Shown: positions 34,435 to 43,224, counted from the first letter of the stretch. The stretch: DNA of 64,000 nucleotides from Nonomuraea spiralis (GCF_014648435.1 NZ_BMRC01000001.1:72481-136480), one strand, 5' to 3'. Program-made: numbers and translations. Notes: generated by a model not told the origin, from the letters alone.

Positions 34435-35991
34435 ATGAAGATCCGCACCGCTGCGGTCGTGCTGACGACCCTGCTGGCCACGTCGGTCTCGGCGTCGGTG
34501 ACCGTCTCGCCGAGCGCCACGGCGGCCGCCGCCGTCGCCTTCGGGGCGATCGTGCCCGCGCCGGTGAGCGCGGTCCCGGCGGCGGGGGTGACGTACCTGA
34601 TCACCGCCGCGACGGCCGTGTACTCCGAGGCGCCGGAGGTGGGCGAGCAGCTCGCGCGGCAGTTGCGCCGTTCGACCGGCTACCCGGTCCCGATCGTGAC
34701 CGCGCCGCCGGCCGACGGGATCACCCTGCGGCTGGGCGAGGTGGCCGGCGGGGACGAGGCGTACCAGCTCGACGTGACCGCCACCGGCGTCGTGGTGCTG
34801 GCCAACCGGGCCGCCGGGCTGTTCAACGGGGTGCAGACGCTGCGGCAGCTGCTCCCGTACGCGGCCGACGCGGCCACCGTGCAGCCGGGGCCGTGGCCGG
34901 TGCCGGGCGGGCGGATCGTGGACCGGCCGCGTTACCCGTACCGGGGCGCGATGCTGGACGTGGCCAGGCACTTCTTCCCGGTGGGCGCGGTCGAGAGGTA
35001 CCTCGACCAGATCGCGCTCTACAAGATCAATTACCTGCACCTGCACCTGTCGGACGACCAGGGATGGCGCATCGCCGTCGACTCCTGGCCCCGGCTGGCC
35101 TCCTACGGCGGCAGCACGGCGGTGGGCGGCGACCCCGGCGGGTCGTACACGAAGGCCCAGTACCAGGAGATCATCGCGTACGCCGCCGCCCGAAATATCA
35201 CCATAGTTCCGGAAATCGACATGCCGGGGCACACCAACGCCGCCCTCGCCTCCTACGGCCAGCTCACCTGCGACGGCGTCGCCCCGCCGCTCTACACCGG
35301 CACCGACGTCGGGTTCAGCTCGCTGTGCACGTCCAAGGAGATCACCTACACCTTCGTCGACCAGGTGATCGGCGAGCTGGCCGCGCTCACCCCCGGCCCG
35401 TACCTGCACATCGGCGGGGACGAGGCCGCTTCCACCGCGCCCGCCGACTACAAGGCGTTCGTGGACCGGGTGCAGGGCATCGTGACCGCCCACGGCAAGA
35501 CCGTGATGGGCTGGCACGACGTCGTCAAGGCCACCCCGCTGCCCACCACGCTCGTCCAGTACTGGGGCAGCGACCCCACGGAGACGGCGGTCTCGACGGC
35601 GGGAAGGAAGGTCGTCATGTCGCCGTCCGCCCGTACGTACCTGGACATGAAGTACAACCGGCGCACCCCGCTCGGGCAGACCTGGGCGGGCCTGATCGAG
35701 GTCAAGGACGCCTACGGCTGGAACCCCGGCGCCTACCTCCGGAGGCTCCCGCCCGAGCAGGTGCTCGGCGTCGAGGCACCGCTGTGGACCGAGACGATCA
35801 GGACGCCGGCCGACATCGACTACATGGCCTTCCCGCGCCTTCCCGCCCTCGCCGAGCTGGCCTGGTCCCCGTACGCCACGCACGACTGGACCGCGTTCCG
35901 GCAGCGGCTCGGGGCGCAGGGCCCGCGCTGGCGCGTCATGGGGATCGCCTACTACCGCTCCACCCAGATCGCCTGGCCCTCCGGTTCTTAG
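34435..35991 (+). CDS. Secreted beta-N-acetylhexosaminidase, GH20
   Basis: A 518-residue glycosidase. A signal peptide of about 30 residues (KIRTAAVVLTTLLATSVSAS) leads to a GH20b-type N-terminal domain and a TIM barrel. Barrel motifs are YPYRGAMLDVARHFFPV, INYLHLHLSDDQGWRI, IVPEIDMPGHTNAAL and LHIGGDEA, in which D329-E330 are the substrate-assisted catalytic pair. It should remove terminal GlcNAc from chitin oligosaccharides outside the cell. GGGAGG lies six bases before the ATG. The GH2 gene follows after 21 bases, so they form one operon for chitin/chitosan use. Confidence 0.93.
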   Translation: MKIRTAAVVLTTLLATSVSASVTVSPSATAAAAVAFGAIVPAPVSAVPAAGVTYLITAATAVYSEAPEVGEQLARQLRRSTGYPVPIVTAPPADGITLRLGEVAGGDEAYQLDVTATGVVVLANRAAGLFNGVQTLRQLLPYAADAATVQPGPWPVPGGRIVDRPRYPYRGAMLDVARHFFPVGAVERYLDQIALYKINYLHLHLSDDQGWRIAVDSWPRLASYGGSTAVGGDPGGSYTKAQYQEIIAYAAARNITIVPEIDMPGHTNAALASYGQLTCDGVAPPLYTGTDVGFSSLCTSKEITYTFVDQVIGELAALTPGPYLHIGGDEAASTAPADYKAFVDRVQGIVTAHGKTVMGWHDVVKATPLPTTLVQYWGSDPTETAVSTAGRKVVMSPSARTYLDMKYNRRTPLGQTWAGLIEVKDAYGWNPGAYLRRLPPEQVLGVEAPLWTETIRTPADIDYMAFPRLPALAELAWSPYATHDWTAFRQRLGAQGPRWRVMGIAYYRSTQIAWPSGS

Positions 35992-36012
35992 GAGCCCCCT
36001 CAGGAGCTGCGC

Positions 36013-38595
36013 ATGTCCCGATCGATCAGATGCGTCCTGGCCGTGCTCGTCCTGCTGCTCGCCTCGGGGGTGGTGAGCGCCGGCAGCGCCGTCGCGGCGG
36101 CCGGCTCGACCGAACTGGCCTCGGGCTGGGCGCTGCGCCCGGCCACCGGCCTCGCCGACGGCGGCGCGGCGATCTCCCTGCCCGGGTACGCCACCACCGG
36201 CTGGAACCCGGTCACCCTGCCCTCGACCGTGCTGGCCGGGCTGGTCGCGAACGGCGTGTACCAGAACGTCTACTTCGGCCAGAACCTCAAGAACGTGCCC
36301 GACCTGACCACCCAGGACTGGTGGTTCCGCGGCGAGTTCACCGCCCCCGCCACGGCCCCCGGGCAGGTGTACTGGCTGCGCTTCAAGGGCCTCAGCTACC
36401 GCGCCCAGATCTGGCTGAACGGCGTGCAGCTCGACGCCGCGGCGGTGGGCACGTTCGTCGCCCACGAGTACGACGCGACCGCCGCGATCAGGCCGGGCGC
36501 GGCGAACGCGCTGGCCGTCAGGGTCACCCCGCCGCGCCACGACTGCAAGGACCTGTCCGCCTGCACGGTCGACTGGAACCCCGAGGCCCCCGACATGAAC
36601 GCGGGCATCTGGAACACGACCCTGCTGGACACCACCGGCCCGGTGGCCCTGCGCGACCCGTACGTCCGGACGACCCTGTCCGGCTCCGCCGCCGACCTGG
36701 CCGTCTACGTGGACGCCGTCAACGCGACCGGCGCGCCCGTCACCACCACGGTCAGCGGCACGATCACCAAGGCGGGCCGGCCGGACCTCGCCTTCTCCCA
36801 GAACGTCACCCTGGCCGCCCACGAGCGCAGGGAGATCGCCTTCGCGCCCATCCGCGTCGATGATCCGGTGTTGTGGTGGCCGTACCAGTTCGGCAGCCCC
36901 GAGCTGTACCGGCTGACGGTCAGCGCCGGCGCCTCCGACAGCAAGTCGATCGACTTCGGCATCCGCGAGGTCACCGACTACCGCACCACCGTCAACGGCA
37001 CCTCCTTCGCCGGTTACAAGATCAACGGCCGGCCGATCCTGCTGCGCGGCGGCGGCTACGTGTGGGACCTGATGCAGCGCTGGGACACCCGGACGAACGC
37101 CGCCCACGTCAACTACGTCAAGGGCATGGGCCTGAACACCATCAGGCTGGAGGGCACCCTCGGTAACGAGGAGCTGTATGACCTGGCCGACAGGGCGGGA
37201 GTCCTGGTCATGCCCGGCTTCGTCTGCTGCAGCGCCTGGGAGGACGACAGCGCCTGGACCGCCGAGCAGGAGCGGGTCGCCCGCGAGTCGCTGAACAGCC
37301 AGTTGCGCTCGCTGCGCCACCACGCCTCGGCGTTCCTGTGGACCTACGGCAGCGACCAGCCGCCGACGGCCGCGCACCTGGCCGCGTACAAGAGCGTGGC
37401 CGCCGCCCTGCGCTGGCAGAACCCGACACTGGACAACGTCGCCACCTGGTCCAACGCCGACGCGGGCATGAAGATGGACGGCCCGTACGTGTGGGAGCCG
37501 CCGGTGTTGTGGTGGGACGAGAGCAAGAGCGGTGGCGCGTTCGGCAGCACGGGGGAGGAGGGCACCGAGTCGCCGCCGCCCCTGGAGACGCTGGAACGTT
37601 TCCTGGCCCCCGCCGACGTCTGGCCCATCGGCACGGCCTACAACTACCACGCGGGCAAACCCGGCAGCGTCTTCGACACCATCGCCCCCTACACCACCGG
37701 CCTGAGCAAGCGTTACGGCACCGCCACCTCCGCCGCCGACCAGTCACGCAAGTCCGAGGCGCAGAACTACGAGAACGCCCGCGCCTTCTTCGAGGCGTGG
37801 AGCGCCAGGCAGCACGTGCGCTCGTTCGGGTCGATCTTCTGGATGCTGAACAACGCCTGGCCGTCGGTGCACTGGAACCTCTACGACTACTACCTCAAGC
37901 CCGGCGGCGGCTACTTCGGCGCCAAGAAGGCCACCGAGCCCGTGCACATCGCCTACGACTACCTCACCCGGGCCGTCCACGTGGTCAACTCGACCCTGAC
38001 CACGCGCTCCGGCCTGACCGCCACGGTGTCCGTGCACAACCTGCCGGACCTGGCCCGCAAGTACACCGCCTCGGCGCCGGTCACGGCCACGGCCAACGCG
38101 GGAGTCCAGGTGCTGACGGTCCCGGCGGTGACCGGGCTGTCGCGGACGTACCTGATCAGGCTCCAGCTCAAGGACGCCGCCGGGGCGACGGTCAGCGACA
38201 ACGTCTACTGGTACTCCACCTCGCCCGACACGCTCGGCAACAAGAGCAACTGGTACCGCACCACGCCGAAGACGTACGCCGACCTGACCGGCCTGAACAC
38301 CCTGCCGGCCGCGAACGTCGCCGCCACCGCGGCCCGTACCGTGTCCGGCGGCTCCGAGACGGTCACGATCACCCTGACCAACCCCGCCGGCCTGGCCTTC
38401 CTCGTACGTCCGGAGGTGGTCGCGGACGGGCGCGAGGTCGTACCGGTCCTCTACAGCGACAACTACGTCACGTTGTGGCCGGGGGAGAGCACGACGATCA
38501 CGGCCACGTACCGGACGGCCGACCTCGGCGGCCACCAACCGGCACTACGGGTACGCGGCTACAACGTCCCGGCCGCCACGGTCCCCATACCCTGA
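36013..38595 (+). CDS. Secreted exo-beta-D-glucosaminidase, GH2 (CsxA-like)
   Basis: An 860-residue enzyme with a signal peptide (RSIRCVLAVLVLLLASGVVS, cleavage near AVAAA). Domains in order: sugar-binding (WWFRGEF, YRAQIWLNG), immunoglobulin-like, TIM barrel and two C-terminal beta domains. The subfamily of actinomycete exo-chitosanases uses an Asp acid/base and a Glu nucleophile. Here GSDQPP supplies D448, as in CsxA D469, and GEEG supplies E515 or E516. It should release glucosamine from chitosan ends. It shares a transcript with the upstream GH20 gene, and its stop is only 13 bases from the convergent sugar kinase. Confidence 0.9.
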   Translation: MSRSIRCVLAVLVLLLASGVVSAGSAVAAAGSTELASGWALRPATGLADGGAAISLPGYATTGWNPVTLPSTVLAGLVANGVYQNVYFGQNLKNVPDLTTQDWWFRGEFTAPATAPGQVYWLRFKGLSYRAQIWLNGVQLDAAAVGTFVAHEYDATAAIRPGAANALAVRVTPPRHDCKDLSACTVDWNPEAPDMNAGIWNTTLLDTTGPVALRDPYVRTTLSGSAADLAVYVDAVNATGAPVTTTVSGTITKAGRPDLAFSQNVTLAAHERREIAFAPIRVDDPVLWWPYQFGSPELYRLTVSAGASDSKSIDFGIREVTDYRTTVNGTSFAGYKINGRPILLRGGGYVWDLMQRWDTRTNAAHVNYVKGMGLNTIRLEGTLGNEELYDLADRAGVLVMPGFVCCSAWEDDSAWTAEQERVARESLNSQLRSLRHHASAFLWTYGSDQPPTAAHLAAYKSVAAALRWQNPTLDNVATWSNADAGMKMDGPYVWEPPVLWWDESKSGGAFGSTGEEGTESPPPLETLERFLAPADVWPIGTAYNYHAGKPGSVFDTIAPYTTGLSKRYGTATSAADQSRKSEAQNYENARAFFEAWSARQHVRSFGSIFWMLNNAWPSVHWNLYDYYLKPGGGYFGAKKATEPVHIAYDYLTRAVHVVNSTLTTRSGLTATVSVHNLPDLARKYTASAPVTATANAGVQVLTVPAVTGLSRTYLIRLQLKDAAGATVSDNVYWYSTSPDTLGNKSNWYRTTPKTYADLTGLNTLPAANVAATAARTVSGGSETVTITLTNPAGLAFLVRPEVVADGREVVPVLYSDNYVTLWPGESTTITATYRTADLGGHQPALRVRGYNVPAATVPIP

Positions 38596-38608
38596 TCCCG
38601 CACCGCGT

Positions 38609-39544
38609 TCATCGAACGGTGGCGAGCGCCTGGGCCCAGGGCGGGTTCGCGCCCGCCACCGAGCAGGTCAGCGCCGACACCCGGGCCGCGAACGACGCGG
38701 CGGCCACGGCGGTCTCCAGGTCGAGGCCGTCGAGCCGCCCGCCGAGCAGGCCACGCGCGCCCAGGTCGTGCAGCAGCCCGGCGGTGAAGGAGTCGCCGGC
38801 GCCGACCGTGTCGACGACCTCGACCCGCGGCGCGCGTACCTCGGCCCGCTCACCGCCGAGGGACACCAGCGCACCCGCCGCCCCCCGGGTGACCACCACG
38901 AGCCGGGCCCCCGCGGCGTGCCAGGTGTCGCAGGCCCGTTCCACGGACGCGCCGGGCATCAGGAAACGCAGGTCGTCGTCACTGAGCTTGAGCACGTCGG
39001 CCCACCGGCACCAGCGCTCGACCTGGTAGTCCTCACGGACGGCCAGGCTGGGACGCACGTTGGGATCGACCGACACCGTGGCCCGCGCCGCGGCCCGCCG
39101 CGCGAACTCCTCGACGGCCGCCCGCCCCGGCTCCCTGACCAGCGCCAGCGATCCGGTGTGCAGGCAGGTGGCCGGGCCCAGCCTGGCCGGGTCGAGCTCC
39201 TCGGCGCTCCACTGCCAGTCGGCGGTGCCGCCGGCGTAGAAGGTGTAGGCGGCCCCGCCGTCGTCGTCGAGCGCGGCGACCGAGAGCGTACTCGGCTCGG
39301 CCGCCTCGACGGCCGCCGACAGATCCACCCCCGAGGACGTCAGCCGGTCACGGAACAGCGCCCCGAACACGTCACCCGAGACGCGCCCGAGGAAGCGGGT
39401 GGGGGTGCCGAGGCGGGCGAGCGCCACGGCCGTGTTGGCGGGCCCGCCGCCGGGCAGCACCCGCAACCCGAGCTCCCCCCGCCCGGCCTCCCCGCCCGCG
39501 CCGGTGAAACCATCGGCCACGCACTCACCCAGAACAGCGATCAC
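38609..39544 (-). CDS. PfkB-family carbohydrate kinase (fructokinase-like)
   Basis: A 311-residue ribokinase-fold sugar kinase. The N-terminal sugar-binding signature is GGGPANTAVALARLG, and the C-terminal signature with the catalytic Asp is DTVGAGDSFTAGLLHDLG. GTG at 39544 is taken as start because GGGAGG is correctly spaced before it; an in-frame GTG eight codons upstream exists. It probably phosphorylates fructose or a similar hexose at the cytoplasmic side. It converges on the chitosan-degrading genes with a 13-bp gap and no terminator between, so the two transcripts overlap at their ends. A direct link to amino-sugar use is possible but not shown. Confidence 0.9.
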   Translation of the reverse strand: MIAVLGECVADGFTGAGGEAGRGELGLRVLPGGGPANTAVALARLGTPTRFLGRVSGDVFGALFRDRLTSSGVDLSAAVEAAEPSTLSVAALDDDGGAAYTFYAGGTADWQWSAEELDPARLGPATCLHTGSLALVREPGRAAVEEFARRAAARATVSVDPNVRPSLAVREDYQVERWCRWADVLKLSDDDLRFLMPGASVERACDTWHAAGARLVVVTRGAAGALVSLGGERAEVRAPRVEVVDTVGAGDSFTAGLLHDLGARGLLGGRLDGLDLETAVAAASFAARVSALTCSVAGANPPWAQALATVR

Positions 39545-39695
39545 CGACCCCGCCTCCCTGGAGCTCACCCACTCCGACCCAAGCCTCCCGCCCCGAACCC
39601 CATCATCCCAGCCCACGCCCCACAAGATGGCGACGTGCCATCCCCTCGGAGCCGCCATGCCCGTCGCGACGCCATGTCTTCCGGAAGAGCGACGG

Positions 39696-40274
39696 TCAGG
39701 ATGCGTCGTCCTCGTCGTCCTCCAGGTGGTCGGGCAGGCCGGTGGCGGGGACGCCGAACGTCCGCGCGTACTGGTCGTTGAGCTCCGGCCAGCCGAAGTT
39801 CATCGCGGCGGCGCCCCGGATCGGCGGGATCGGACGCCCTTCGAGCAGCTTCTCGGCCACGTCGAGGCAGATGTGCCAGCCGGCCGCGACCTTCGGCAGC
39901 CAGTCCCGCTCCTGGACGGTGTGCCGCAACGTCAGCCGGGTGCCGGTGCCGGTCGCCGCCAGTTCCCAGCGCAGCAGGTCGGTGCCGAACGTGTGCTCCA
40001 GCAGCGTCGGCGGCTCGGCGCGTACGACCTCGGCCTCCATGTCCTGGGGCTTCTCGTCGTCGATCATCGTGAGCGTCGCGCCGCCCGCCTCGGAAAGATC
40101 ACGGTCGGCGCTGTACGGCGCCCACGCGGCGAGCTGCCCCGGCTCGGTCAGCGCCCGCCACACCCTCTCCGGCGGATGACGCAGCTCGCGGACGAGGACG
40201 AGGGTCCAGCGGTCTCCCGCCGCCTCGCTGCCGACCTGTGCCGGCGGGCTCGGACGGTACGCGTCAGAGGTCAT
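39696..40274 (-). CDS. SRPBCC/AHSA1-like protein
   Basis: A 192-residue protein of the activator-of-Hsp90-homology/SRPBCC group: LVLVRELRHPPERVWRALTE and PGQLAAWAPY are the standard opening, and LTLRHTVQERDWLPKVAAGW and HICLDVAEKLL the later segment. Such proteins are almost always paired with an ArsR regulator, as here: the ATG at 40274 overlaps the ArsR stop (ATGA). Function is unknown; ligand binding in the hydrophobic cavity is likely. The tail is very acidic (HLEDDEDDAS). Confidence 0.88.
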   Translation of the reverse strand: MTSDAYRPSPPAQVGSEAAGDRWTLVLVRELRHPPERVWRALTEPGQLAAWAPYSADRDLSEAGGATLTMIDDEKPQDMEAEVVRAEPPTLLEHTFGTDLLRWELAATGTGTRLTLRHTVQERDWLPKVAAGWHICLDVAEKLLEGRPIPPIRGAAAMNFGWPELNDQYARTFGVPATGLPDHLEDDEDDAS

Positions 40275-40588
40275 GACGTCTCCTCCAGGTTGTCGAGATG
40301 GCGTTCGAGAGCGTCGAGATGCCGGTCCCACAGGGCCCGATACGGCTGAAGCCAGTCGTCCAGCGCGCGGAACGGGCCCGCGTGGATGCGGTAGATCCGC
40401 CGCTGCGCCTCGGTACGGCAGGTGACGAAACCGGCCTCCCTGAGCACCTTCAGCTGCTTGGACACCGTGGGCTGGCTGACGTCGAGCGCCTGGACCAGCT
40501 CGTTCACACTGCTCTCGGCCACCCGGAGCCGATCGAGAATCCGACGTCGGGTCGGCTCGGAGAGCACGGAGAACGCATCCACGGACAT
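40271..40588 (-). CDS. ArsR-family transcriptional regulator
   Basis: A 105-residue winged-helix protein: FSVLSEPTRRRILDRLRVAE, then SSVNELVQALDVSQPTVSKQ and LKVLREAGFVTCRTEAQRRI. It lacks the metal-binding CVC box of arsenic sensors, like most ArsR proteins coupled to SRPBCC partners. The ATG at 40588 is chosen because it begins the conserved segment and lies exactly where transcription should start from the promoter described next to it. An upstream extension of 45 codons is not family-like. It likely represses its own two-gene operon. Confidence 0.92.
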   Translation of the reverse strand: MSVDAFSVLSEPTRRRILDRLRVAESSVNELVQALDVSQPTVSKQLKVLREAGFVTCRTEAQRRIYRIHAGPFRALDDWLQPYRALWDRHLDALERHLDNLEETS

Positions 40589-40594
40589 GCCTTC

Positions 40595-40623
40595 ATATTC
40601 CACAACCGGCATATACCTGTCAA
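40595..40623 (-). promoter_or_regulatory. Sigma-70-type promoter of the ArsR/SRPBCC operon, probably leaderless
   Basis: Read on the minus strand, a perfect TTGACA (40618-40623) and GAATAT (40595-40600) are separated by 17 bases. The expected start, seven bases after the -10 box, is the A of the ArsR ATG, so the mRNA would have no leader. Repeats of (G/A)TATGCC flank the -35 box and could be the ArsR site. Confidence 0.7.
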
Positions 40624-40876
40624 GGCATACACACTCATCGGCGCGCCCTGCCAGAAGTCCGCCCACCCGGCCTCCGGGCCGCCGCCCCACCCTGTGGCGG
40701 CACCTCGGCTCCGAGCGCCGCATGCGTGGCGCGGTGGCGGGAGGTCTCGTACTGGAGTGGGTTCCGGTCGGTCCGGGCGGGCTTTCGGGATCGCTAATGT
40801 TATCTCTTCGTGATGTGCGCTCGGAGTGGGTGATTTGTGCTGCGTGTGTTTGTGTGGAGGGATTAAGTGTCAGGAT

Positions 40877-41587
40877 ATGTCGTGTTTATGGGGAGATTTT
40901 GGGGCGGCGCTGTCCGAACATTCTTATGGTTACGATTCCTTCGTCCAGTCGTTCTGCGGAGCGGGGGGAAAGAAGGGCGCCATCGATTCCCAGGATTTGG
41001 CCGAACTCGAAAAGCGCCGGAACGATTCCGACTTCGCCGTGGCGTTCGCCAGCGTGATGCCGCCGCGCCAGCTCAAGAGCCTCCTGGCCGGTCTGCGCCG
41101 CGCTCACGCCATTCAGTCCGCCAACCTCGACAGGTTGGCCAAGGCCCTGAGCACGCTCCTCGGCACCGCCTCCCGCGCTCCCGGCCCGGCGCGGATTTCG
41201 GCCCCTTACACCCATCGCCTGCTCGAAAACCTCGACACACCGGAAACCGGTTTCGCCATCGGACAATTGCTGCGCTACGGACGTTTCGACGAGCCGTTCC
41301 TCCGCGACCTCGCCGCCAAGACCTACGACTACGAACGAAGCCAGGCTCCCGGCTCCCCGTACTGGCGGAATCTCCATCCGGACTCGCAGCCGATGTGCGC
41401 CATTCCCCTGGACGAACGCGACCCCATGGCGGGCGTCATGGCCGCCCTCGCCAACCACCCCAGGGCGGCCCGCGAGTTCCTGACGGACGGGCGGCGGGAC
41501 CCGCTGGAGTACCTCACCTGCGAGCGCTTCTGGCCGGGGAACACGGAGGCGTACCTCGACCGGGCGATCGACATCGCGGGGCTCTAA
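40877..41587 (+). CDS. Truncated DUF6571-like protein, function unknown
   Basis: An open frame of about 236 residues. The middle (SDFAVAFASVMPPRQLKSLL; HRLLENLDTPETGFAIGQLL) and the end (DPMAGVMAALANHPRAAREF; DPLEYLTCERFWPGNTEAYL) resemble, from memory, a segment of large DUF6571-type actinobacterial proteins linked to polymorphic-toxin and secretion loci. Those are usually 500 residues or more; this one starts abruptly and stops after the LTCERFWPG region, so it is probably a fragment. The start is uncertain: ATG 40877 is used, GTG 40826 is in frame. DNA at 40780-41000 is clearly lower in GC and has relaxed third-position bias, which suggests recent arrival or decay. Confidence 0.5.
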   Translation: MSCLWGDFGAALSEHSYGYDSFVQSFCGAGGKKGAIDSQDLAELEKRRNDSDFAVAFASVMPPRQLKSLLAGLRRAHAIQSANLDRLAKALSTLLGTASRAPGPARISAPYTHRLLENLDTPETGFAIGQLLRYGRFDEPFLRDLAAKTYDYERSQAPGSPYWRNLHPDSQPMCAIPLDERDPMAGVMAALANHPRAAREFLTDGRRDPLEYLTCERFWPGNTEAYLDRAIDIAGL

Positions 41588-41671
41588 AAGACCCTCGGCG
41601 GCGAGGCTGTGATCAGAGGCTGTGATCAGAGGGCGTCGAACCAACTCGCGAACCCGATCATCACACCACAC

Positions 41672-42121
41672 ATGAGATCATTTCGCCGAGCGAGCATGTG
41701 GCTGGCCGCGTTCGTCGTCGGCCTGCCCTCGCTGGGGGTGGCGGCGGTGGTCGCCGCGTTGCGGGGGCGGCCGTGGGTGTTGTTCGCGGTGCCGTACCTG
41801 GTGTTGTTCATGCTGGTCCACCTCGTCGGCCTGATCCTGCTCGCCCTGCTGCGCTTCCGGCCGGACTGGCTGCGCGCGCTGGTGGCCGCCGTGGCGGCGT
41901 ACACGATCGCGTCGGTCACGCCGGCGATCGGCACGATGACGCGCTTTCCCTACCATGTGGTCAGGTGCGGCGGCCTGCCCGTCGTCGCCACCGGTCTCGC
42001 GGCGAGCATGAGCTACAACGTCCCAGGGGACGAGGACTACGGGGTGACGCTGTTCGACGGGCCCTTCTTCTGCACGGAGAAGGAGGCCAAGGCCGCCGAC
42101 TTCCACCACTACGACTTCTGA
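41672..42121 (+). CDS. Small integral membrane protein, unknown function
   Basis: A 149-residue protein with three hydrophobic segments: residues about 8-30 (LAAFVVGLPSLGVAAVVAAL), 36-58 (FAVPYLVLFMLVHLVGLILL) and 66-85 (ALVAAVAAYTIASVTPAIGT). These are followed by an outward-facing or cytoplasmic tail with two cysteines (VRCGGL; FFCTEKEAKA). No family was recognised. ATG 41672 is preferred since the preceding 21 codons are polar and not conserved-looking. It follows the truncated DUF6571-like gene by 84 bases. Confidence 0.65.
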   Translation: MRSFRRASMWLAAFVVGLPSLGVAAVVAALRGRPWVLFAVPYLVLFMLVHLVGLILLALLRFRPDWLRALVAAVAAYTIASVTPAIGTMTRFPYHVVRCGGLPVVATGLAASMSYNVPGDEDYGVTLFDGPFFCTEKEAKAADFHHYDF

Positions 42122-42122
42122 C

Positions 42123-42176
42123 CCGGACCGCCGGACCGGTCGTCGTTCGCGGGGACGCGAGCGGCGTACGGTCCGG
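42123..42176. terminator. Stem-loop between convergent genes
   Basis: CCGGACCG (42123-42130) pairs with CGGTCCGG (42169-42176), and inside it TTCGCG faces CGCGAG. It lies between the membrane-protein stop at 42121 and the stop of the convergent PIG-L gene at 42201, so a bidirectional terminator is likely. Confidence 0.45.
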
Positions 42177-42200
42177 TGGTCGGCTCGGAGGAGGCCGGTG

Positions 42201-43025
42201 TCAGGGGCGGAGGCCGGTGAAGAGGTCTTCCTCGTGGTCGGGGGCGTCGACCTTGTTGAGCTTGCGTTCGAACGCCTCGTGGGAGAACGCCTGGTGCTGG
42301 GCCTCGTCGGGCATGCGGAGGAGGAAGATGTTCTCGCCCTGGCTCTCGTGGGACTTGAGGGCCTTGAGCTTGCGCTCGACCTGCGGGGTGACGTCGACGA
42401 TGGCGGTGACCAGCTCGTCGGGGGTGCCGAAGTCGTCGGACGGCTCGAAGCCGCCCAGGTCGACGCCGCTGTCGCGCATCAGCTCGAACATGCGCTTGAT
42501 CGACGCTCGGGGGATCGCCGTGTAGTAGAACTTGTCGGGGATGCCGGTCGCCTCGACGGCGGCCACCGTGATGCGGTGGGTCTGCACGTGGTCAGGGTGG
42601 CCGTAGCCACCGCCGCCGGTCTCGTCGTAGGTCACGACCACCTGCGGGCGGTAGTGCTCCATCAGCTCGCCCAGCCGGGCGGCGGCCGCCTCGACCGGCA
42701 CGTTGGCGAACGCGTTGGGGTGGTGGTTGGTGTCCCAGCCGTCCATGCCGGAGTCGCGGTAGCCGAGCAGCTCCAGGTGGTCGATGCCCAGGTGTCCGAC
42801 GGACTCGCGCAGCTCGGCCAGCCGTCGTTCGGCCACCCTTTCGTCGTCGTGGCCCTCCTCGCCCGGTTTGACGCCGCCGACGTCGTCACCCTGCTCGCCG
42901 TTGGTGCAGGTGACCAGCACGGTGCGGATGCCTTCGTCGGCGTAGCGGGCGAGGATGCCGCCGGTGCTCAGGCACTCGTCGTCGGGGTGGGCGTGGACGA
43001 CCATCAAGGTGAGTTCCCGATCCAT
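42201..43025 (-). CDS. PIG-L/LmbE-family deacetylase or amidase (Mca/MshB-like)
   Basis: A 274-residue zinc hydrolase. Metal ligands are H13 and D16 in HAHPDDE and H146 in YGHPDH; the GYRDSGMDGW motif and the LFTGLRP ending are typical of the mycothiol enzymes Mca and MshB. MshB deacetylates the GlcNAc-inositol precursor and Mca cleaves mycothiol S-conjugates. The C-terminal ending fits Mca better, but the protein is somewhat shorter, so a paralogue acting on another N-acyl sugar is possible. It starts at ATG 43025 and is followed upstream by a tandem-repeat tract. Confidence 0.82.
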   Translation of the reverse strand: MDRELTLMVVHAHPDDECLSTGGILARYADEGIRTVLVTCTNGEQGDDVGGVKPGEEGHDDERVAERRLAELRESVGHLGIDHLELLGYRDSGMDGWDTNHHPNAFANVPVEAAAARLGELMEHYRPQVVVTYDETGGGGYGHPDHVQTHRITVAAVEATGIPDKFYYTAIPRASIKRMFELMRDSGVDLGGFEPSDDFGTPDELVTAIVDVTPQVERKLKALKSHESQGENIFLLRMPDEAQHQAFSHEAFERKLNKVDAPDHEEDLFTGLRP

Positions 43026-43122
43026 GAGGGGAACCCTACTCGGCGCATGCGACACTTCCGCCCGCGCGTTCGAACGCGCGGTGGACGGGCGGAGGGCCAA
43101 GGAGGGGCGCGCGCCCGGGGGT

Positions 43123-43222
43123 GGGGGTGTGGTGAAAAGGGCGGGGGCGTGGTGAAAAAGGGCGTGGGCCTGCGAAAAGGGCGAGGGCGCGTTGAAAGGG
43201 CCGGGGGCGTGGTGAAAAGGCG
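43123..43222. repeat. Five imperfect 19-21-bp tandem repeats
   Basis: Five units with the consensus GGGGGCGTGGTGAAAAGGGC start at 43123, 43143, 43164, 43183 and 43203. Units 1, 2 and 5 are nearly identical; 3 and 4 are diverged. The tract fills the gap between the PIG-L start and the stop of the TPR gene upstream. No function is visible. Confidence 0.75.
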
Positions 43223-43224
43223 GG

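Noticed and set aside
34373..34435. Possible jetD remnant behind jetC
   Set aside because: Only 61 bases separate the stop from the hexosaminidase start, and they hold a promoter and ribosome-binding site, no toprim- or DUF2399-like coding sequence.
40867..41625. GTG-started frame with a close GGAGGG ribosome-binding site
   Set aside because: The encoded protein becomes Arg-rich and lacks the third-position bias, while the adjacent frame carries family-like sequence; a frameshift there cannot be excluded, however.
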